Positions 25,620 through 35,605 of a DNA stretch of 64,000 nt are shown here, piece after piece. The position numbers were made by a program, and so were the translations under genes. The stretch covers positions 1 through 64,000 of the forward strand of contig RXON01001648.1 of NCBI GenBank assembly GCA_009667805.1. Direction: 5' to 3'. The notes under the pieces were generated by a model. It saw only the letters and a program-made list of their open reading frames with translations. It did no database searches and was not told where the DNA came from. The DNA is from Leptobrachium leishanense. Lineage: Eukaryota; Chordata; Amphibia; Anura; Megophryidae. Every line of letters begins with the position of its first letter. The first letter of the stretch is position 1.

Positions 25620-26950
25620 TGTTTCAGGTTTACAGGTGCATTCTGTATATAGTCACTGTGTTACATGTTTACAGGCGCATTCTGTATATAGTCACTATGT
25701 TACATGTTTACAGGCGCATTCTGTATATAGTCACTGTGTTACATGTTTACAGGTGCATTCTGTATATAGTCACTGTGTTACATGTTTACAGGCGCATTCT
25801 GTATATAGTCACTATGTTACATGTTTACAGGCGCATTCTGTATATAGTCACTATGTTACATGTTACAGGTGCATTCTGTATATAGTCACTGTGTTACATG
25901 TTTACAGGCGCATTCTGTATATAGTCACTGTGTTACATGTTTACAGGTGCATTCTGTATATAGTCACTATGTTACATGTTTACAGGTGCATTCTGTATAT
26001 AGTCACTATGTTACATGTTTACAGGCGCATTCTGTATATAGTCACTATGTTACATGTTTACAGGTGCATTCTGTATATAGTCACTATGTTACATGTTTAC
26101 AGGCGCATTCTGTATATAGTCACTGTGTTACATGTTTACAGGTGCATTCTGTATTAGTCACTATGTTACATGTTTACAGGCGCATTCTGTATATAGTCAC
26201 TGTGTTACATGTTTACAGGCGCATTCTGTATATAGTCACTGTGTTACATGTTTACAGGCGCATTCTGTATATAGTCACTGTGTTACATGTTTACAGACGC
26301 ATTCTGTATATAGTCACTGTGTTACATGTTTACAGGCGCATTCTGTATATAGTCACTATGTTACATGTTTACAGGTGCATTCTGTATATAGTCACTGTGT
26401 TACATGTTTACAGGTTCATTCTGTATATAGTCACTATGTTACATGTTTACAGGTGCATTCTGTATATAGTCACTGTGTTACATGTTTACAGGTGCATTCT
26501 GTATATATAGTCACTGTGTTACATGTTTACAGGCGCATTCTGTATATAGTCACTGTGTTACATGTTTACAGGCGCATTCTGTATATAGTCACTGTGTTAC
26601 ATGTTTACAGGCACATTCTGTATATAGTCACTGTGTTACATGTTTACAGGTGCATTCTGTATATAGTCACTGTGTTACATGTTTACAGGTGCATTCTGTA
26701 TATAGTCACTGTGTTACATGTTTACAGGCGCATTCTGTATATAGTCACTGTGTTACATGTTTACAGGCACATTCTGTATATAGTCACTGTGTTACATGTT
26801 TACAGGCTCATTCTGTATATAGTCACTGTGTTACATGTTTACAGGCGCATTCTGTATATAGTCACTGTGTTACATGTTTACAGGCGCATTCTGTATATAG
26901 TCACTATGGTACATGTTTACAGGTGCATTCTGTATATAGTCACTGTGTTA
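25620..26950 (+). repeat. 39-bp minisatellite, about 34 copies (inverted relative to 6834-7446)
   Basis: The unit contains ACATGTTTACAGGTGCATTC and TGTATATAGTCACTGTGTT, the exact reverse complement of the array at 6834-7446. Copies vary at AGGTGCA/AGGCGCA and CACTGTG/CACTATG. Open frames of up to 284 codons are artefacts. Confidence 0.95.
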
Positions 26951-26952
26951 CT

Positions 26953-27003
26953 GTGGGATGGTTTAGGGGGATCAGAGATGGTTTAGAGGTGTGAGTGATG
27001 GTT
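26953..27003. repeat. GGTTTAGGGG minisatellite remnant
   Basis: GGGATGGTTTAGGGGGATCA followed by GAGATGGTTTAGAGGTGTGA. It is the short left flank of the DIRS-order insertion, whose right flank (from about 37715) is the same minisatellite. Confidence 0.8.
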
Positions 27004-28415
27004 TGTACTGAGGAAAGATGGAATTGGAGCGACAAAGCTTAAGGATTTTCCCTGTTTGAGCAAAAAGTAGAAAGTTGGGAGGAGTTCCCTTTGTTCCCAG
27101 TTTGTTGCTGGGATTGGACTCAGGGCAGATATCAGAAAGGGGGAAGGGTAGTGGTAGTAAAAAGGGAGTGCATTAGGCTGAAGATCAGTTCTAACCTTTT
27201 TTTCATTCTGGCCAGCTAACTCTATTTTACCATCACCATCTTTTACCATCACCAAAACCAACGACTGGATAAGTATTACTTGCTGTATCAATCTGTTATG
27301 TATACCCTATTATTATAGTCTGCTAAATATATAGATTCCTAGTTCTATTATTACTTGGATAAATAGATGCAGATTTTCCATTGTATTGATTTGTAGGTTT
27401 TATTTAGTAGATGCTTTGTGATATTCGTTATATTCCCTTGTTAGTTTTGTGTAGTATCTGCGCGATAGTAATTATGAATAGGTTAATTGTTCTGGTATAA
27501 CTCTGCCAGAATTCAGTGATTTGTTGCTTTGTAGGTTATTAGGTGCATTTGGGTTCAGTAATTTTGCCTGTGTTTGTCTGCGGATTGCTGTACCTTATAG
27601 TTAAAGTGCTCACTCTAGCACATGACTGACAGTCAATGTTAAGAATCACACATGCGCTGGAGTCATTTTGTACTGAACAGGCCAAAATCATACAAAGCAA
27701 CCCATTATAAACACATTGAAATCAAACAAATGACCTCCCTATACACACAAAAGGATCTCACTATACATAGTGAAATCACATGTAGGACCTCACTATAACA
27801 CACCAAAATCACGCAAATGACTTTGCTATCACACACCGCTATCACACAAAAGACCTACATATCACACCCTGAAATCACACAAAAGACCTCGCTATCACAC
27901 CCTGAAATCACAAAAAATACCTCTCTATAACACACTCAAATCACTGAAAAAACCAAAACGAAAACAGGAAAAATGGTCTTTAAAAAGGGTTCAGTCTTTA
28001 GTCCTGTGGCTCGCTGAAAAGAGCTCTCATGTCCGTTCTGTGACACTTATTATTTGTATAGTCTGTATGATCTTCTAATCATAGGAAATCAGTGACTGCA
28101 TGGCTGGCGGCCATCTTAAGCCTCAAAAAGTCACATGGTCTGCTGTCAATGAGGAACTGCTGCAGCAGTAACTGTACCACCTGGTTTAAGCTTATATTTG
28201 CACAACTAAATTAATCCAGATCGTTTCTGCCAGACTTATGAATATATAACAATAACCAAATACACATCTAAATGTGTCTGTTATAATTTATGAAGAGGCT
28301 TATCAACTAAACAGTGATTTTGTATGTTAGCAAATGTTGTTTCATTATTTTGGTTAGGTTGATTTAACTTCGGGCCTATAGATTAATATACTAAGCAAGA
28401 AACCATTTCATTGGT
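27004..28415. other. Left part of the DIRS-order insertion, no ORF recognised
   Basis: AT-rich, with no recognisable coding sequence. A degenerate ~32-bp repeat (ATCACACAAAAGACCTC and relatives) lies at about 27690-27950. This may be the 5' region or gag of the element after decay, or further insertions. Confidence 0.35.
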
Positions 28416-29583
28416 GGACGTGGGTTAAAGACTTAAACACGTGTAGCCTCGTACTATTGGTAAAGGATTCCAGGGCTGGTGAGTCTTAAAATGGAGGATA
28501 AGGAAAATGGAGTAAGGGTTTTTAAGGAAGGCTTCAAGATACTGATTAGTGGTGAAGCGAAGGGGGGGGGGTAGGAAAGTAAAGCAGTTGAAATCAGCAT
28601 ATGAATTGCCAGAAGTCTTGCGAGAAAAGTGGGGGAAGGAGGTGTTGTTAGGTTAAATGGCTGGTCCTTTGGAGAAGTCCCCATTTATCTTAACCCAGGG
28701 GGCAGTCGGTGACTGAGGCTGTAACGTGGGGGTTTCTGTCCACGTGCAGACTGCTCCCTTTGAAGTCAGTATTCCGCTGAAGTCAGTATTCCGCAGAAGT
28801 ACTGCTTCTGGTCCAGAATTCAGGCAATAACGTACAGAAGATCCTTGCTCTTTTCAACCCAAAATGGAGACTGCATTTATTTACATGTTGCAAGGGACAC
28901 ACACACACACAGAGGGGACAGGTGCAGAGAAAATGGAATCACACCCAGCTAGGAACAATGGATCAGATAACAGTGAGCTGGATGACCTTGGTTGCTGGGG
29001 GGGAGGGGAGGGGCTGATGGAAGCATGTGAAAACAAAAGGAATCCATTACTTACAGGGGTGGTATACTATACAAAGACTGGATCGTAATACAGAGGTTAA
29101 GCTATACAGAGAGAATACAATAGTCTACATTATACACAGAGCAATGAAATGTAAGGAAAAAGAAATACAAATAAACATTGGGGCGGTCGTTTCTTCACAT
29201 AGGCAATAAGTAAGGAAGATGCTTCTGTTAGCTACCATTCATTCAATCAGGTGGTGAATTTGGTAAGGGTAGCTGGCGAGGGGACAGAGCTAAGCTTGAT
29301 ATAGATTCAGGCTGTACCACTGTGTCCAGAGGGTTTTCGTTTAATGGGGTCTAAGTTCGATGGGTAATTTTACATAGATAACTGCTTGCCCATTGGGGTG
29401 TGCAATATCCCGTGCTCCCTTTGAAAGGCTTTGTATCTTTTTTGCATTGGTTGGTGAAGAAGAGAGCAGGGAGGAGAAGTATAGTACATTACTTGGACGA
29501 TTCCATGGTAATGGGTTCCAAAGGGACTGGAGAATGCGGTACGATCAGGAAGGGTAACGATATGTTATATTTCCTCCCTTGAG
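28416..29583 (+). pseudogene. DIRS-order reverse transcriptase, broken
   Basis: At about 28500-28690 the plus strand reads 'KMEDKENGVRVFKEGFKIL' and later a GPFGEVP-like block, resembling the start of DIRS RTs. A ~690-bp stretch (28700-29390) without recognisable coding sequence follows. At 29400-29580 the reading resumes with 'FVSFLHWLVKKRAGRR' and the catalytic-type box 'HYLDDSMVMGS'. Stops and frameshifts are frequent. The intervening stretch is either a further insertion or heavily decayed. Confidence 0.6.
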
Positions 29584-29920
29584 TTGATCGGGGACACTTG
29601 TAGGTGGTTTGGGGGGGAATGGCCAGACATTAAGATCGTATGGTGTGCAGGCAAATGGCCCAGGAGTGGATTCAAAGAGGTCGGGTTCAAAGCTTGGTGT
29701 TACTGGAATTTTTTATTTTCAATCGTCGGGGCAATACAACTCTGGGGGATAGAATTGGAGAATAAAAGCATTCCCCTTTTTTGGTCTGATAATCAAGGTG
29801 TGGTGCAGGTACTGAATAACATGTCTGCATCATCACCGCAGGTTGTAGCCTATGTCAGGTATTTGGTGTTGATATGTTTGAAAAGCAATATTAATTTCAC
29901 GGCAAATCACATACCAGGGG
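29584..29920 (+). pseudogene. DIRS-order RNase H, interrupted by a Gmr1-like element
   Basis: Reads 'SIVGAIQLWGIELENKSI', 'FWSDNQGVVQVLNNMSASS' and 'NINFTANHIPGV'. These match the DIRS RNase H region, with its SDN acidic box and terminal HIPG motif. The gene is cut directly after this motif by the LTR at 29921. The continuation with 'VVADTLS' follows the second target-site copy at 36646. Confidence 0.75.
29916..29920. repeat. Target-site duplication AGGGG (left)
   Basis: AGGGG directly precedes the 5' LTR. The same five bases follow the 3' LTR at 36646-36650. Confidence 0.9.
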
Positions 29921-30932
29921 TGTGACGGAACGGCCGCCACTATACCGTAGCGCGGTACAAAATTTAAAAAATGTTGTTTTAGTATGGTGTATTAAAGAAT
30001 TCGTTAGGTTGTATTTTTATAAGTTCCCCCTGTAATTCTCCCCATGGTTGACCTGTTCCCCACCTGTCCACAGCCCCGGGAAGACGCCCGGTCTGTGAAT
30101 GCCTCGAGCCGCCACTGACTGTCTCTGCCAAGCCGCCCAAACTTGCCCGCCTTGCCCCGCAGCGTGGAAACCATGCAGAAGAGCGCTTCTTGGCCAGTGG
30201 GCTCCTAAAAATAGGTGCTTACGGGGGTGCGAATTATAGAACGAAACACCCCGAGAAACCCGAACGCCGACCAGGGATCCCTCGCTGGGAGCGCGGCCGG
30301 CAACCAGTGACTCTTGCTCGGGTACAGCCGCGGATCCGATCCGGGCGCTTTTTGGACTGAACCAGCCCCCGGACCCGAGCTACCAGGCTGTACCCCCAGC
30401 ATGCCGCCGCTCCCAGGGGATCACCCCGAAATCCCTGGTAAAACCCCAAACTCGGGCAGAATGCCACAAGGAGCGCTCACACCACAGGGGGGGCCGGGCG
30501 CTGGCCAGACAGGGAGAGGCTCTGGGAGGGGGGGAACAGACGGGCTGGCGCCGAGACCCGAGATAAGGGCTGCGCACCGTAGGGGTTCCCCCAGGTTAAC
30601 CAAGGCAGATTGGGCTATGGCTTGAGGTACAAACACAGATCACCGCAGGAGGACTGAGGGCGGGCCAGGGGAGAACAATGGTTTCATTTCTCATAAATAA
30701 CCCTGTATTCTCCATGTTAAAATAAACTCATACCTGTTTGAACCTTTACTCTTGCCTCGGCTAGTAATTGGGGATAACAGGGCTTGGGGAACCGCGACGC
30801 TGCAAGGACCGTGGAAAGAAACGCTGGATCACCGCCGAATCCCTACTGCCCGCTACTCCTGACTCTACACCCCCAGACCAGTTCGGCACTGACGGCGGAT
30901 CTACCCGGGCAGGGTAGCAGGGATCCGCTACA
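29921..30932 (+). repeat. 5' LTR of Gmr1-like copy 1
   Basis: Begins TGTGACGGAACGGCC and ends GGGATCCGCTACA. It has an AATAAA at 30721-30726. Compared with the 3' LTR it lacks a ~27-bp block near 30332. Confidence 0.92.
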
Positions 30933-30933
30933 T

Positions 30934-30951
30934 TGGCTGGCAGCGCTGGGA
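30934..30951 (+). other. Primer-binding site of Gmr1-like copy 1
   Basis: TGGCTGGCAGCGCTGGGA starts two bases after the LTR end, as expected for a tRNA primer site starting TGG. I cannot assign the tRNA. It differs from the site in copy 2. Confidence 0.65.
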
Positions 30952-31165
30952 TCCGGCTGAGACCAGACAAGCAGGGGGAGATACAGCCGCTGGCTTGACC
31001 CTGGTCTCAGCCACTGCGACACGCCGAGCGTCTGGAGTAGACATCATCGGGGGGGAGAATCTGAGACCAGCCCAGCAGGGGGAGATACAGCCGCCGGCTT
31101 GACCCCGGTCTCAGACACCCCTGGGTTCGAGAGGTGGACAGTACCAGCAACGGCGGTGACCCCGT

Positions 31166-32158
31166 ATGGCACAGCGCTACGAAGGGCTGAAGCGCACGGT
31201 CCTGAAAGAACTGTTAAAAGCCAGAGGCAAGGCGCCCGGAGGCAAGGCAAAAGCGGTCATCATCGGAGAACTGATGGAGGACGACCGCAACAGCGTGGCT
31301 CCCTCTGAGGGCTCCGAGACCTCGGAATGGAGGCGAGAGGTGCAGTGGCGGCTGGCCCTATACGGAACGGACCCCTCCGCCGACATCATTGGGAGGGTCC
31401 TGGCCGACACAGACAAGCTCCGCCAGGCAGAGATGCAGCAAAGGTCCGGGGGGTCGCTGTCCCCCCAAGGCAGTACCGGACCCCCCAAACAGAAAATACC
31501 GTTCGCTGCATTCAAACTCTTCCCAGAGGGGAGCGAAGACATCGACGGGTTCCTGCAGGATTTCGAGAGGCAATGTGCCCTGCAGGGGGTGGTAGTCCGA
31601 GACTGGGTACCCATCCTGGCGAGCAAACTGACCGGCACGGCGGCGGAAGCCTATCGGGCGGTGGCGGACGAAGACTGTATGGTGTACGAGCGGGTCAAGG
31701 AACATCTGCTGGCCCGCTATGCACTCAAGTTCGATTTCGAGCCTTAAGAAGGGGCACTCAGGACTCGTATGCGGAGTGGGGACACAGGATGCACCAGGCG
31801 CTCCGCAGCTGGATACAGGGGTGCCAAGCTACCCAACCGGACCAGATCGTCCAGCTGCTATTACTGGAGCAGTTCTACAACTACTCTCCTCCCGAGGTCC
31901 GAGACTGGGTGCGAGACCGGCGCCCCTCACCCTGTCTGAAGCCACCCGCCTTGCCGACGAGTACCAGGACGCCAGGCGAGTAGCCCCTCCGGCATCCGAG
32001 CCCCATCTCCCCCATCTCCCCGCTTCCATCCAGCGCCACAGTTACGCCCTGCTCCCCTCGAACGAGCACCCAGGCCACCGGCACCCTCCACCCCGGCTCC
32101 TCGGGTAGGACCCCGGTGCTATGGGTGTAACCAGATTGGACACATGAGAGACCGTTGT
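31166..32158 (+). pseudogene. Gag of Gmr1-like copy 1 (SCAN-like capsid, zinc knuckle), frameshifted
   Basis: The ATG at 31166 opens a 193-codon frame that includes 'FAAFKLFPEGSEDIDGFLQ' and 'WVPILASKLTGTAAEAYRA', the capsid N-terminal part. After a frameshift near 31740, a second frame reads 'EWGHRMHQALRSWIQG' and 'LLLLEQFYNYSPPEVRDWV'. This resembles the SCAN domain of vertebrate zinc-finger proteins, a domain reported to derive from gag capsid of Gmr1-type elements. After two more frame changes, a zinc knuckle (C-x2-C-x4-H-x4-C, 32117-32158) ends the protein. Gag would package the element RNA. At least three frameshifts make it non-functional, unless some are assembly errors. Confidence 0.85.
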
Positions 32159-32164
32159 CCCCTG

Positions 32165-32611
32165 AACAACCAGCGTCCGGCACCGTCCCGGACAGCGCAC
32201 CCACCGAGCCGAGCTACGGCATACTGCTGCCATCAGGAACCGGAACCCACAGCCACCCTCGAGGAAGACTGGGGCATCCTGCATGAGGCCAACCCCATGC
32301 AAGCAGCCGCGCAGGACAACCGTCAACACCATCGCCAACAAGTTCGGGTGAATGGACAACTTGCCAGTGGTCTGCGAGACACCGGTGCAACCCTTACCCT
32401 GGCACAGCCCCATCTTATCCCCTCGGCTGCTTCAACCGGGTATTCGGTGGCCGTCAGAGTCGCTGGCGGCCATGTGTATCGAATCCCTACGGCCCGCGTC
32501 CATCTAGATTGGGGCACAAATGCCCGGGACGTGGAGGTCAGGGTCATGAAGAATCTACCGTCCGAGGTCCTACTTGGCAACGACCTGGGATTGCGGACCT
32601 CCACCTTTTGA
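32165..32611 (+). CDS. Protease of Gmr1-like copy 1
   Basis: The frame continues from the zinc knuckle to a stop at 32609-32611. It contains the aspartic protease active-site triplet Asp-Thr-Gly at 32378-32386, in 'GLRDTGATLTLA', and the flap/C-terminal block 'PSEVLLGNDLGL' typical of retroviral-type proteases (ILGxD-like). The enzyme would cleave the polyprotein as a dimer. This part is open and carries its catalytic Asp, but the upstream gag is frameshifted. Confidence 0.8.
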   Translation, partial: NNQRPAPSRTAHPPSRATAYCCHQEPEPTATLEEDWGILHEANPMQAAAQDNRQHHRQQVRVNGQLASGLRDTGATLTLAQPHLIPSAASTGYSVAVRVAGGHVYRIPTARVHLDWGTNARDVEVRVMKNLPSEVLLGNDLGLRTSTF

Positions 32612-33707
32612 GGACCCTCATCCCGGCGGGGTATGCCCCGTTACCAGCCGCAATCAAGCACGGAAGGCTCCACCCACCGACTCCGAGGGGACCACGGTAA
32701 GCCAGACCAGACCAACACCCCCACTTGGCTCTGACAACGCCCCTGCCCTGACCTGGGATTCCCCGACGGACTTTGCCCAAGCCACCCGGGACGATATTAC
32801 CCTTGCCCCATACCGACAACAAGCAGGGAGGGACCCGGGAGGGTTAGGGGAGGTGAGATTTGCCTGGGACCAAGGGAAGCTGTACAGGACATCGGGGGGA
32901 ACGAGCCAGGGAATAGACCGAGTACCCCACAGGCAGCTGGTAGTGCCGGCGAAATATTGGCGCGATCTGTTAAGGATCGCGCATGATATTCCCCTTGCGA
33001 GCCATCTCGGGCACCGGCGGACATTGCACCGTCTGACCCAGAGCATTTTTTGGCCCGGATTATCAGGGGAAGTTAGGGACTACTGTCGGACGTGTGGGGT
33101 ATGCCAACGAGTAGGGAAGCGGGGGGACGCCAAGAAAGCTCCCCTGAGACCATTGCCCATAGTGGGAGAACCTTTTAGATGGGTGGCGGTGGATCTGGTA
33201 GGACCCTTGGTAGTGCCTAGCCCTACGGGCGAGAAGTATATCTTGACCGTAGTAGACTACGCCACCAGGTACCCCGAAGCCGTGGCCCTCCGGGATATCC
33301 ACGCAGAGACCGTTGCCGGAGCTCTGCTGCAGATCTTCTCCAGGGTTGGATTTCCCCAGGAAATCCTGTCTGACCAGGGCACACAATTTACGGCCGAGGT
33401 GACCCAGCAGCTCTGGAGGCTGTGCGGGATTAAACCCCTGTACAGCTCCCCTTACCACCCGCAGACCAACGGGCTCTGCGAGCGGTTCAACGGGACCCTC
33501 AAGCAGCTTCTCCGCACCTTTACCATGTCCCATAAGGACTGGGAACGCCATCTGCCCCACCTTCTGTTCGCGTACCGGAGGTACCCCAGGAAGCCACAGG
33601 CTTCTCTCCCTTTGAGCTACTGTACGGCCGGAGAGTCCGCGGCCCCTTGGACTTGCTCCGGGAGCACTGGGAAGGTGCTATGGCCGAGGAGGGGACCTCG
33701 GCCATAG
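32574..33707 (+). CDS. Integrase of Gmr1-like copy 1
   Basis: A 377-codon frame overlapping the protease end in another frame. An N-terminal zinc-binding H-H-C-C motif is visible ('ASHLGHRRTLHRL' and 'YCRTCGVCQ'). It is followed by the DDE core with Asp at 33192, Asp at 33372 in 'SDQGTQF' and Glu at 33480 in 'NGLCERFNGT', giving D-x35-E. The frame is intact through the core and lost by a frameshift at about 33590. The C-terminal GPY/F-type module ('WEGPYK') is found in other frames at about 33880-34010. It joins element DNA to the host chromosome. Its place before RT is the diagnostic feature of the group. Confidence 0.88.
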   Translation: MATTWDCGPPPFEDPHPGGVCPVTSRNQARKAPPTDSEGTTVSQTRPTPPLGSDNAPALTWDSPTDFAQATRDDITLAPYRQQAGRDPGGLGEVRFAWDQGKLYRTSGGTSQGIDRVPHRQLVVPAKYWRDLLRIAHDIPLASHLGHRRTLHRLTQSIFWPGLSGEVRDYCRTCGVCQRVGKRGDAKKAPLRPLPIVGEPFRWVAVDLVGPLVVPSPTGEKYILTVVDYATRYPEAVALRDIHAETVAGALLQIFSRVGFPQEILSDQGTQFTAEVTQQLWRLCGIKPLYSSPYHPQTNGLCERFNGTLKQLLRTFTMSHKDWERHLPHLLFAYRRYPRKPQASLPLSYCTAGESAAPWTCSGSTGKVLWPRRGPRP

Positions 33708-34164
33708 ATTATGTGCTTGAGTTTAGGGACCGGCTGCAGGAATTGACCGCCCTGGTACGGGACAATCTCCAAGCGGCCCAAAACCAGCAGAAGAGGTGGT
33801 GACCGGTCGGCTAGGAACCGCACCTTCCAGATAGGGCAGAAAGTGTTAGCACTCCGACCGGTCAAACAAAATAAGTTGCAGGCAGCCTGGGAAGGACCCT
33901 ACAAAATCATAGAAAAGATCTGCGATACCACCTTCACCGCAGCTAGATGCTCAGATGAAAGGATACACAGAACCTTTCATGTGAACATGCTAAAACCGTT
34001 TTTCAAAAGGAAGAGGCAGTAGCCGCCATCTGCGCGCCGGACGCGGGGGATCTGGAGGATCTCCCCCTGCTGGTACTGCCCGGGGATCCAAGCACCCAGG
34101 GGATAGCCGATGTCCGGCTGGGCGAGGGGCTCACCCCCCCCCCCACAAGGAACAGGCTCAGCAG
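33708..34164 (+). pseudogene. Integrase C-terminus and linker of copy 1, frameshifted
   Basis: About 450 bp between integrase core and RT. Translation in shifting frames gives 'DRLQELTALVRDNLQAAQ' and then a GPY/F-like stretch ending in 'FHVNMLKPFF', corresponding to the intact stretch in copy 2. A stop follows the first block at about 33800. A C-run at 34133-34144 sits just before the RT frame. Confidence 0.7.
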
Positions 34165-35523
34165 GTGCTACAGGAGCACCGAGACCTGTTCTCATCCCGT
34201 CCCGGCTACACCTCCGTAGCCCTGCATCGGGTCGATACCCAGAGTCAAGCCCCTTTGCGGCAGACGGCGTACCGAATCCCCGATGCAGTGAGAGACGGGA
34301 TGCAGAAAGAGATCCGTGAGATGTTGGACCTAGGGGTAATAGAACCCTCCGAGAGCCCCTGGGCCTCCCCAGTGGTTCTAGTACCCAAGAAGGATGGCAC
34401 TACTAGGTTCTGTGTGGACTATAGGAAGTTAAATGACCACACTGTCACTGACGCCTACCCCATGCCCCGAGTCGACGAACTCCTAGACCGGATTGCCCAG
34501 GGAAGCTTTCTCACCACCATTGACCTATGTAAGGGGTACTGGCAGATTCCCCTTGCCGAGGAAGGTGTGCCGAAATCGGCATTCATCACTCCGTTTGGCT
34601 TATACCAATTTCAGGTTATGCCATTCGGGATGAAGAATGCCCCGGCCACTTTCCAACGCATGGTGGATCGGCTGCTAGAGGGGATGCAAGACTTTACCAG
34701 CGCCTACCTAGATGACATAGCCATCTTCAGCAACACCTGGGGGGAACACTTACAGCATTTACAGGCCGTACTGGACCGCCTTGGCACCGCCGGTCTGACC
34801 ATCAAACCAGACAAGTGCCACGTCGGCATGTCCGAGGTCCAGTACCTGGGCCACCGGGTGGGCTGCGGAAGGCAGCGCCCAGAACCCGCCAAGGTTGAGG
34901 CTGTTGCCCAGTGGCCCACTCCCCGCACCAAGACCCAGGTGTTGGCTTTTCTAGGTACGGCAGGATACTACCGCCACTTCGTCCCCAACTACAGCGCCAT
35001 TGCCAAACCCCTGACTGACCTGACCCGCAAGAACCTTCCCAGACAGGTACTGTGGTCCCCGGAGTGTGAAGAAGCCTTCCAGCAGCTCAAGCGAGCCCTG
35101 GTGGGAGCCCCCGTGTTGACTGCTCCTGATTCCACTAAACGTTTTGCTGTCCACACAGACGCATCTATGTTCGGATTGGGAGCAGTGCTGAGCCAGGTCG
35201 GTGAAGACGGGCACGACCACCCGGTTGCCTACATCAGCCGGAAACTTTTACCCAGGGAGGTGGCTAATGCGGCCATCGAAAAGGAGTGCCTGGCCCTGGT
35301 ATGGGCCCTGAAGAAATTGCAACCGTATCTGTATGGGCGCTCCTTCACGGTCCTCACGGACCACAACCCCCTGGTATGGCTAAACCGGGTGGTCGGGAAC
35401 AACGGCAGGCTCTTGTGGTGGAGCCTGGCCCTCCAGCCCTTCAATTTTACCATCCAGTACCGGCCTGGGAAGCAAAATGGCAATGCGGACGGACTATCCC
35501 GCCAGACTGAGCTTGAAACTTAG
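34165..35523 (+). CDS. Reverse transcriptase-RNase H of Gmr1-like copy 1
   Basis: A 452-codon uninterrupted frame. The RT starts with 'LGVIEPSESPWASPVVLVP'. It has 'TIDLCKGYWQIPL', then 'FGLYQFQVMPFGMKNAP', and the catalytic Tyr-Leu-Asp-Asp box at 34705-34716. The connection 'FLGTAGYYRHFVP' is followed by RNase H with 'HTDASMFGLGAVLS', a central Glu ('IEKECLALVWAL') and 'TDHNPL'. It ends with 'NADGLSRQ' and a stop at 35521. It copies element RNA into DNA. The true start is unclear, because it was probably translated as part of a pol polyprotein. No integrase follows; the 3' LTR begins about 80 bp later. Confidence 0.93.
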   Translation: MLQEHRDLFSSRPGYTSVALHRVDTQSQAPLRQTAYRIPDAVRDGMQKEIREMLDLGVIEPSESPWASPVVLVPKKDGTTRFCVDYRKLNDHTVTDAYPMPRVDELLDRIAQGSFLTTIDLCKGYWQIPLAEEGVPKSAFITPFGLYQFQVMPFGMKNAPATFQRMVDRLLEGMQDFTSAYLDDIAIFSNTWGEHLQHLQAVLDRLGTAGLTIKPDKCHVGMSEVQYLGHRVGCGRQRPEPAKVEAVAQWPTPRTKTQVLAFLGTAGYYRHFVPNYSAIAKPLTDLTRKNLPRQVLWSPECEEAFQQLKRALVGAPVLTAPDSTKRFAVHTDASMFGLGAVLSQVGEDGHDHPVAYISRKLLPREVANAAIEKECLALVWALKKLQPYLYGRSFTVLTDHNPLVWLNRVVGNNGRLLWWSLALQPFNFTIQYRPGKQNGNADGLSRQTELET

Positions 35524-35605
35524 GGTGGGTGGAGGCCATGGACATCCCCAAGCGGACCCGAAGAGGGTCTCACCGGGTCTGCCATCTGGAAACTTGGGGG
35601 AGATG

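Noticed and set aside
25552..26994. Long plus-strand frames of 200-284 codons with repeated 'VYSHCVTCLQAH' units
   Set aside because: The 39-bp unit is a multiple of three, so frames stay open. No initiation context or domain, and indels switch between equivalent frames.
31177..33865. Minus-strand frames of 60-165 codons across Gmr1 copy 1
   Set aside because: Antisense shadows of gag, protease and integrase in GC-rich sequence.
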